Below are positions 57,792-64,000 of a DNA stretch of 64,000 nt, one piece after another. The notes beneath the pieces were generated by a model, which saw only the letters and a program-made list of their open reading frames with translations, was not told where the DNA came from and did not search any database. Position 1 is the first letter of the stretch. Each line of letters starts with the position of its first letter. A program made the position numbers and the translations under genes. The DNA is from an uncultured Pelagibacteraceae bacterium (GTDB lineage Bacteria; Pseudomonadota; Alphaproteobacteria; Pelagibacterales; Pelagibacteraceae): contig CACGTU010000006.1 of assembly GCA_902576045.1 (NCBI GenBank), positions 1 to 64,000 on the forward strand, read 5' to 3'.

Positions 57792-59145
57792 ACTTAATTT
57801 TTTTTAATATTTTTGTGGTTGAATATCCATTTAAAAATTTGTGAAGATAAACTCTACCTCCATATTTTTCAACTAGCTTTCTGCCAACAACTTTCTTATT
57901 TTTATAGTCTGATCCTTTAATAAGTAAATCTGGAATTATTTCATTGATTAATCTTAATGGGGTTTTTTCGTTAAATTCCAACAAATAATTGAACTTTTTC
58001 TTATTCAAATTTTTTTTTCTTATATCTAAACTATTGTAAGGCCTATTGATTCCTTTAATTTTTTTTATAGAATTGTCTGAATTTAGACCAATAAAAAGTA
58101 AGTCGCAATTTGCTTTGGCTTTTTGTAAAAGTGATAAATGTCCTTTATGAAGAATATCAAAACATCCATTTGTAAAACCAATTTTTTTTTGCTTTACAAA
58201 AAATTTATAGATAAAAAAATCTGAAAAACCCATTTTTTTCAAAAATAGTAAATTAAAAATAAATTTTTTATTTATCTTACAAATATCTTTTGAACTAACA
58301 ACTATTTTGCCAACCAAATTTAAAACGTTTATCATTTTTTTTTTATTTTTAATTATTGAATCCAGAATTACTAATGAAGAAAGTATAGTATCACCTGCCC
58401 CACTAACATTATTTGCATTTACCTTGAATAAGTTTTTTTCTGAAAAAAAATTTTTATCAGAAAAAATATCCATACCTTGCTCAGATTTTGTTAATAAATA
58501 GTTCTGAATATTATATTTTTTAAGATAAGATTTTAACTCGGTTTTGTTAATACCTAAGCTTTTGTATTCTTTATAATTTTGCTTTATATAATCAAAATTT
58601 CGAAATAATTTTAAATCATTTTTTTTAGTATCGACTAAAATTTGAAATTTATATTTTTTTTTTAATTCAGAGAGATATTGAAGTAATTCTTTTGTAACAA
58701 AACCTTTGTTATAATCACTAACAATTACTTTGTTATATTTAGATATATTTAAATTTATAAAACTTTTGATTTTTTTTAAAAATAAATTATTTTTTATCGA
58801 CTCATCATCAATTCTAAAAATTTGTTTATCGTTGAAATAATATCTAGTTTTGATCGTTGTTTTGGTTTTTTTTGAATAAAAAAAGATAGGTTTACATAAT
58901 TTTATCAATTTTGTTTTTAAAAAATTTTTATATTTAACTGAAGTTCCAATTTGAAAAGCGAAATCAATTTTGTTTTTTGGATAAAAGGATGATAAAGATT
59001 GCAGCACATTAGCTGCTCCTCCTAATGACATATTTAGTTCTTCTTTTTTATAATATTTTATTTCAACTTCCGCAGATTTTTTAGGATTAGATAAATAAAT
59101 ATTTCTATCTATCATGGCATCACCTATTAATAATATTCTATTCAT
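57784..59145 (-). CDS. hldE: Bifunctional heptose-7-P kinase / heptose-1-P adenylyltransferase HldE
   Basis: The N-terminal PfkB-type kinase domain runs to about residue 300, with SLGGAANVLQSL and the anion hole VSGAGDTILSSL. The C-terminal nucleotidyltransferase domain starts at GFTNGCFDILHKGHLSLLQ (HxGH motif) and ends with STTKILKKI. The length of 453 residues fits HldE. With GmhA it makes two or three of the steps to ADP-heptose; hldD and a sure gmhB are not in the window. Confidence 0.94.
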   Translation of the reverse strand: MNRILLIGDAMIDRNIYLSNPKKSAEVEIKYYKKEELNMSLGGAANVLQSLSSFYPKNKIDFAFQIGTSVKYKNFLKTKLIKLCKPIFFYSKKTKTTIKTRYYFNDKQIFRIDDESIKNNLFLKKIKSFINLNISKYNKVIVSDYNKGFVTKELLQYLSELKKKYKFQILVDTKKNDLKLFRNFDYIKQNYKEYKSLGINKTELKSYLKKYNIQNYLLTKSEQGMDIFSDKNFFSEKNLFKVNANNVSGAGDTILSSLVILDSIIKNKKKMINVLNLVGKIVVSSKDICKINKKFIFNLLFLKKMGFSDFFIYKFFVKQKKIGFTNGCFDILHKGHLSLLQKAKANCDLLFIGLNSDNSIKKIKGINRPYNSLDIRKKNLNKKKFNYLLEFNEKTPLRLINEIIPDLLIKGSDYKNKKVVGRKLVEKYGGRVYLHKFLNGYSTTKILKKIKYE

Positions 59146-59247
59146 AAAATAATTAATTTTAAGATATCAACTAACAAATTAAATAAATAAATACAGGATA
59201 TTTTTATTAAGATTGTATTATTAATTTTATTACATTAAATAATATTC

Positions 59248-60168
59248 ATGTATTTAATTATTCAAATACCTTGCTTAAATGAGGCTGATAATTTGCCTAG
59301 TGTAATAAATGAGTTACCAAAAAGTATTGATGGTGTTACAAAAATAGAAATTTTGGTAATAGATGATGGGTCAACCGATGGAACAAGTCAAATTGCAAAA
59401 AAACTAGGTGTACATCATGTTTTAACTTTAAAGAAAAATGTCGGATTAGGAAGAGCTTTTAATATAGGTATCAAAAAATGCTTAAATTTAAAGGCAGACA
59501 TAGTTGTAAACACTGATGCTGATAACCAATACAAAGCTGACGGTATTCCAAAACTAGTAACTAAATTAGTAAATGAAAAACTTGATATGGTTTTAGGTTG
59601 TAGAGAAATTTCAAAAATACATCATTTTTCATATTTTAAAAAATTTTTACAAAAATTTGGAACTTTAGTTGTGAATTTTTTAAGTGGATCTAAAATTCCT
59701 GATTCTACAACAGGCTTCAGGGCATACTCTAAAAAAGCTATAACTGATATTCATGTTTTTTCTAAATTTTCATATACATTAGATGTTTTGATGCAAGCTA
59801 CAGAATTAAGCTTGAATACTGGGTACGTCTATGTTGAGACAAATCCCCCAACTCGGAAGTCTAGATTATTTAAAAATAATACTCAATTCATTCTAAACCA
59901 AATTAAAATAATATTGACTTGCTTCCTTTATTACAAACCTCTTAAATTTTTCTTTTTTGTTTCGGTGCCATTTATTGCATCAGGAATATATTTTTTCCTA
60001 AGATTTTTTTATTTTAATTTAATTTTAAATGAGGGTGAGTTCATTCAGTCTCTTATTGCAGGCGTATTTTTATTAGTAATGGCTATATTATTTAATATAA
60101 TTGGGCTTTTAGGACACTTAATAAATTTTGTTAAAAAATATTTATCTAGAATAATAAGTGAAAAATAA
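59248..60168 (+). CDS. GT2 family glycosyltransferase with two C-terminal membrane segments (DPM1/ArnC-like)
   Basis: A GT-A domain (IIQIPCLNEADNLPSVI, VIDDGSTDGT, NTDADNQY, DSTTGFRAYSK) is followed by two membrane helices (about residues 230-252 and 267-295). This plan is typical of enzymes that load a sugar on undecaprenyl or dolichyl phosphate. It may provide a donor for periplasmic glycan modification. It is the first gene of a plus-strand run, preceded by 102 AT-rich bases without clear signals. Confidence 0.88.
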   Translation: MYLIIQIPCLNEADNLPSVINELPKSIDGVTKIEILVIDDGSTDGTSQIAKKLGVHHVLTLKKNVGLGRAFNIGIKKCLNLKADIVVNTDADNQYKADGIPKLVTKLVNEKLDMVLGCREISKIHHFSYFKKFLQKFGTLVVNFLSGSKIPDSTTGFRAYSKKAITDIHVFSKFSYTLDVLMQATELSLNTGYVYVETNPPTRKSRLFKNNTQFILNQIKIILTCFLYYKPLKFFFFVSVPFIASGIYFFLRFFYFNLILNEGEFIQSLIAGVFLLVMAILFNIIGLLGHLINFVKKYLSRIISEK

Positions 60169-61600
60169 ATATGCAATAGTTGGTGCAGGCGCAAGCGCTA
60201 TGGGTACATATCTAGCGTTTAAGAAGATTGGGATTAAAAACTTTGACATATACGACTCATCATACACTAATAAATCATCTGAAAGTGATGAAAAGTTTAA
60301 TTCTTTATTTGACCAGGGTAAAATTAGTGAAATTTACAAAATTTTAAAAAAAAAGATAGGTTTCAAAATAATAAATAAAAAGACTGAAAAATTTTCAAGT
60401 ACAAGTGAAATTTCTAAAGAATGCCATTTGTGGGATAATAATTTTGAATTCGGATTAACAAATTATTGGGGTGGTGCAGTACAGTTGTTTGATAAAGAGA
60501 TTTGTATGAAAAATAATTTTGACTATACAGAATTAAAAAATACTTATCTTGATTTACTTAAATATATTCCAATTACCTCTTATGATGAGAATTTTTATGA
60601 TGATAATTTAAATTTTTCAAACCAAGACAAAATTCAAATTCACGAAATTAATGAAATTCTAAAAAATTCACTAAGAAAAAGCGAAGATTTCAAATTTACT
60701 ACTAATTCAGCAGCAATCTATAATAATAAAAATAATCAAAGATATTGTAGAAATTGTACTCATTGTTTAATTGGATGTAGGTTTGATTCCTTTTTAAATT
60801 CTAGATCATTTTTTCATAATGAACAAAATATAAACATTATAAAAGAAACGGTTTTTAAAATTAATTCTAAAAATAAAGAAATAGTTACAGAAAATAATTC
60901 TAGATCATATGAAAAAATATTCTTATGTGCGGGCCCATATCAATCACAGAAAATTATAAGTTTTGGAAATTTAAATATTAAGAATTATAGAATAAAGGAC
61001 AGCTTTTGTTTCACTTTTCCTATTTTTTATTTTGGGAAAATACAAAAAAAACACAACTATAATGAATATTTCGGTTTAACTAATTTAATTTTAAACATTA
61101 AAGAAAATGAAGGTGATCTTGCGCAAGTTCAGATATATCCTCCACTAAAACATATCTTTTTTTCATTAATAAATAAGCCTTTTTTAAGAATATTCAAATT
61201 TATTTACAATTTATTTATTGGTAGAATTTTGTTTTGCAGAGTTTACCTAACAGATAAATTTTGTATTGTGTATGAGTTTGATAATGAAGAAAATCTTAAC
61301 TTTAAAAAAATAAAACCAAATAATGCTATAATTAAGAAAGTAAAAAAAAGTATATTTAAAAAAATTAAGCAAAACCTTATTAACAAAAAATTTTATGTAG
61401 TTCCTTTAAGTTTTGAAAGCAAGACGAGCTCTCATTATTCTGGAGATCTAAATAAGGATCTTATTAAAAATTTCGAAGATAGACAAATTTATATAAATGA
61501 CTCCTCAACATGGAATTTCTTACCTTCTGTGTCTCCAACTTTTTCAATTATTGCACTAGCTTTTTTAAAAACTATCAAGTTATTTAAAAATGAAAGATAA
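60158..61600 (+). CDS. GMC-like FAD-dependent oxidoreductase
   Basis: The N-terminal dinucleotide motif YAIVGAGASAMGTYLAF, YWGGAVQLF, the Cys cluster CRNCTHCLIGC near residue 190, and a C-terminal SSHYSGDL and ILPSV-type segment (WNFLPSVSPTFSIIALAF) fit the GMC oxidoreductase fold. It probably oxidises or isomerises a sugar or lipid-linked sugar. The start is a GTG at 60158-60160 overlapping the GT2 gene by 11 bases. The substrate is unknown. Confidence 0.75.
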   Translation: MKNKYAIVGAGASAMGTYLAFKKIGIKNFDIYDSSYTNKSSESDEKFNSLFDQGKISEIYKILKKKIGFKIINKKTEKFSSTSEISKECHLWDNNFEFGLTNYWGGAVQLFDKEICMKNNFDYTELKNTYLDLLKYIPITSYDENFYDDNLNFSNQDKIQIHEINEILKNSLRKSEDFKFTTNSAAIYNNKNNQRYCRNCTHCLIGCRFDSFLNSRSFFHNEQNINIIKETVFKINSKNKEIVTENNSRSYEKIFLCAGPYQSQKIISFGNLNIKNYRIKDSFCFTFPIFYFGKIQKKHNYNEYFGLTNLILNIKENEGDLAQVQIYPPLKHIFFSLINKPFLRIFKFIYNLFIGRILFCRVYLTDKFCIVYEFDNEENLNFKKIKPNNAIIKKVKKSIFKKIKQNLINKKFYVVPLSFESKTSSHYSGDLNKDLIKNFEDRQIYINDSSTWNFLPSVSPTFSIIALAFLKTIKLFKNER

Positions 61601-62660
61601 AATAAAAATTGTTGTTAAAAAAATTCTTTTTAATAATAGATCTATTATTAATTTTCTTAAAAAGAATGTAAATTTTATATATGTAAGAGAAAGAGATAAA
61701 TATTCTTTTTTAAGAAGAATAAAATATTTTATATTTTTCGCTTTCAAAAAAGTTGTGGATATTGGATACCAAGGTTATGGTCAAAAACAAGGTACTATTG
61801 TTCCATGGGCAATCGGTATTGATAGAAATAGTACTGATTATAATGGAACTAATTTACCGTTTCCAGAAAATTCTATAGATATTATTTTTGCATGCCACAT
61901 TTTTGAGCATAATGACAATCCTGGGGAATTATTAAAAGAATGGTTCTCAAAATTAAAATTAAATGGAAAATTGCACGTAATTGTTCCAAGTTTATATTGG
62001 TACGAGAGAAAAACATTTCCTGTATCAGCTTTTAATGATGACCATAAATATTTTTATACACCTGGTAGTTTGCTTAGTTTAGTTGAAAATTCTTTAGATA
62101 ACTTAAATTATAAAGTTGAGATTTTGAGAGACAACATGAAAGATATAAACCTTGAAACCCAAGAAAAATTTAATATGGATAAAATTTACAAAAGTACAAG
62201 GCCTTTATATGAAATTGAAATGGTTATTGAAAAAATTTCACAACCAAACTTTGAGCTTACAGAAAATACATCAAGCGGAATGAAATATGGTTTCAACAAT
62301 CAAGATGTTGGATTTTCATTTTGTATGGGGGGATTTTATCAACCAGAAGACTGGGGAGTGTGGTCATCTAGTCAAATATCGACACTTCAAATTTTAAATA
62401 GAGGAAACTATAAAACAATTATATTAGATTTTAACTTTCCAAGTAAAGATATAAATATAAATAATATTTATATAAATTTAAAAAAACACAAGTTTGAAAT
62501 ATTAAAAGAAGTCAACTATATCCAAATTGTTTTTTCTGAGATTATTAAAGAAAATTTAACAATTGAAATTAAATGCGATAAAAATTTTAAGGCAAGTAAA
62601 AATAATCCAGATGATAAAAGAATATTATTTTTTGGATTGAAAACTATTGAATTTAATTAA
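61590..62660 (+). CDS. SAM-dependent methyltransferase-like protein with extra C-terminal domain
   Basis: Residues about 55-180 look like a class I methyltransferase of type 11: a weak glycine loop (KVVDIGYQGYGQ), IGIDRN, LPFPENSIDIIFACHIFEH and LNGKLHVIVPS. Residues about 230-356 form another domain with FYQPEDWGVWSSSQISTLQI, a motif I recall from beta-sandwich domains in polysaccharide enzymes. The methyltransferase loop is degenerate, so activity is uncertain. It overlaps the flavoprotein gene by 11 bases. Confidence 0.65.
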   Translation: MKDKIKIVVKKILFNNRSIINFLKKNVNFIYVRERDKYSFLRRIKYFIFFAFKKVVDIGYQGYGQKQGTIVPWAIGIDRNSTDYNGTNLPFPENSIDIIFACHIFEHNDNPGELLKEWFSKLKLNGKLHVIVPSLYWYERKTFPVSAFNDDHKYFYTPGSLLSLVENSLDNLNYKVEILRDNMKDINLETQEKFNMDKIYKSTRPLYEIEMVIEKISQPNFELTENTSSGMKYGFNNQDVGFSFCMGGFYQPEDWGVWSSSQISTLQILNRGNYKTIILDFNFPSKDININNIYINLKKHKFEILKEVNYIQIVFSEIIKENLTIEIKCDKNFKASKNNPDDKRILFFGLKTIEFN

Positions 62661-62663
62661 AAT

Positions 62664-63915
62664 ATGATTTTACCGAGACAACTTCTTTATTGCAAAAATC
62701 TTATATCATTTATGTTAAATATTTTATTTTCAATAAAGAAAGTAGATTTTTTGGTATCAAAGGCTAAATTAATTGAGGTTTTAAAGCTTAATCAAAAATA
62801 TATCTATTTCACATCCAAAGGTAGAATTGGTTTATTCCACATTTGCAAATATTTGGTTGAGAGAATACCTAACAAAAAAGAAGTTGTTATGTCATCATTT
62901 ACAATTTTTGATCTAGTCAACATGGTTATTTGTTCAGGCGCAAAACCAGTTTTCATTGACCATGAAAAAGATAGTTTTGATATGAACATTAAAAATTTAG
63001 TGAGTTATATTGAGAAAAATCACAATAAAATTGCATCTATTTTACTATGTCATTATAGCTTGAACTCAAGGAATTTGATTAAGATTAAAGATAAGTGCTC
63101 AGAATTTGAAATTCCCATAATTCAAGATATGGCTATATCACTTGTATCGAGAATAAATGGTGAGTCTATTTCGAATTTCTCTGATTTTTCTTTTTTTAGT
63201 TTCAATTTATTTAAATTTTTACCTATTGTTCATGGAGGTGCTGTTTGCTCAAATAATAAGGAATTTTATCGCTATATTAAAACTCAAGAGAAAGAATGGC
63301 CAAAACAAAATTTTAAAAATTTAGTTAAGTATTTCTTAAAAGGAATTTTTTTTAAATTAGCTACAAACAAATATTTTTTTAACTTGATAACATTTAGATT
63401 ATTTAAATTTGCAGATATAAATAATATTAAATTTATTCAAAAATTTACTAAAAATGATCCAAATCCTGTACTAAGAAGAGATTTGCCTAACTTCTATAAG
63501 TTAAAATTCAATGAATATCAGTTTCCAAGTTTTATATCAAAACTAAGTGAGATCTTTGAGGAGAGAAGAATTAGGGAAAAGAATTATATTTACTATCTAT
63601 CAAATATTATAAATAAAAATATTAAAATATTTAATCCTAGTGACAAAGAAATTCATTCTTTTATAAATTTTCCAATTCTTGTGAGCTCCAAAAAAAAGGT
63701 TTTCAAATTATTTATATAAAAATAATATAGATCATTCTTTATATTTTTATAGAAATTGTAACGACTTGGAAATTTTTAAAGAATTTAAAATTGATTGTCA
63801 AAATACTGATTTATTTGAAAAAAAAATTTTGTTTTTACCTATTCATCATAAAATAACGCAGACTTATCAAGATAAAGTGATAGATATAATAAATAAATAT
63901 GATGAAAAAAATTAA
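62664..63915 (+). pseudogene. DegT/DnrJ-type PLP aminotransferase, frameshifted at an A8 tract
   Basis: The first frame gives 351 residues and stops at 63717-63719. It has the DegT fold with VVMSSFTIFDLVNMVICSGA, FIDHEKDSFD and the PLP Lys in FSFNLFKFLPIVHGGAV. The missing C-terminus is found in the next frame (YFYRNCNDLEIFKEF...ILFLPIHHKIT, ending at TAA 63913-63915). An A8 tract at 63690-63697 lies at the junction; seven A would give one intact protein of 416 residues. It may transfer an amino group to a keto-sugar. Confidence 0.75.
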
Positions 63916-64000
63916 AAGATTTTTTTGTTTTGTTGGCAACTTGATGCCTCCGCCTTTAAATAAATATCTTTATTATTTCTCAGGTGTAAAATTTGAAAAC
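63902..64000 (+). CDS. Start of a probable hexapeptide-repeat acyltransferase (partial)
   Basis: An ATG at 63902-63904 (or 63899) opens a frame that runs off the right edge after 33 codons. The sequence VGNLMPPPLNKYLYYFSGV followed by KFEN resembles the N-terminus of LbetaH sugar O-acetyltransferases. The start overlaps the end of the aminotransferase frame. Too short for a firm call. Confidence 0.35.
   Translation, partial: MKKIKRFFCFVGNLMPPPLNKYLYYFSGVKFEN

Larger units (their letters stand above)
49799..64000. other. Variable surface-polysaccharide region, probably Pelagibacter hypervariable region 2 (left part)
   Basis: From 49799 rightward all genes concern sugars, glycan transfer or export, gene orientation switches often, and the DNA looks even more AT-rich than the core. 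In Pelagibacter genomes a large hypervariable region of cell-surface genes is known between 23S and 5S rRNA. The isolated 5S gene at 49676-49793 marks the expected border. The right end lies outside the window. Confidence 0.75.

Noticed and set aside
49799-64000. Insertion sequence, integrase, phage or CRISPR content in the variable region
   Set aside because: No transposase, integrase or phage-structural motifs, no terminal repeats and no spaced direct repeats were seen; exchange by homologous recombination between flanking core genes is more likely.

Overview
The window looks like a streamlined alphaproteobacterium of the SAR11 clade (Candidatus Pelagibacter or a close relative). The evidence is very AT-rich DNA full of A and T runs, genes that overlap or sit a few bases apart, non-ATG starts (GTG, TTG), a two-piece circularly permuted tmRNA, a TrcR (DUF1013) regulator, and a 5S rRNA gene lying apart from 16S-23S at the edge of a surface-polysaccharide region. 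No transposase, integrase, phage gene or CRISPR array was seen. Species assignment is inference.

Layout. Positions 1-49,800 are conserved core genome: hflK (cut by the left edge), mrp, thyX, tmRNA, tRNA-Leu, nadA-nadC, ppdK, glyQS, a SohB-like S49 peptidase, ispB, pdxH, aroC, dxs-ispA-xseB, a Sua5-type threonylcarbamoyl-AMP synthase, an ABC-2 transporter, tRNA-Arg, a RluD-like synthase, rpoH, then a long minus-strand block (purA, thiD, glmM, folP, ftsH, tilS, cpoB, pal, tolB, tolA, tolR, tolQ, a frameshifted RuvC-like resolvase, yebC, ymdB, a 5-formyl-THF cyclo-ligase gene, zapA). A plus-strand run follows from 37.7 to 45.9 kb: tkt, gap, pgk, fba, thiE, efp, suhB, rpmE, trcR, rpsU and initiator tRNA. 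A minus-strand block then holds the 5S rRNA, rpmJ, a 36-residue cytochrome-oxidase subunit IV-like peptide, the transhydrogenase genes pntAA-pntAB-pntB, and transaldolase.

From 49,799 to the right edge the content changes to surface glycans: O-antigen ligase, sugar epimerase, WecA-type initiating transferase, GT9-type transferases, HAD phosphatase, Wzm/Wzt-like ABC exporter, GmhA and HldE for heptose, a membrane GT2, a GMC-like flavoprotein, a methyltransferase with an extra C-terminal domain, a DegT aminotransferase (frameshifted) and the start of a probable acyltransferase. The position next to an isolated 5S gene matches hypervariable region 2 known for Pelagibacter genomes. Together these genes could build, modify, export and ligate a strain-specific, probably heptose-containing glycan.

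Most notable points: two otherwise intact genes are each broken by one extra base in an A8 tract; a MOC1-like RuvC-fold resolvase lies between yebC and tolQ, where ruvC-ruvA-ruvB would be expected; the 5S promoter is embedded in the stop codon region of the neighbouring ligase gene and rpmJ begins about 8 bases after 5S; and rpsU has its only good Shine-Dalgarno placed for an AUU start. Gene calls rest on motif recognition without database searches.
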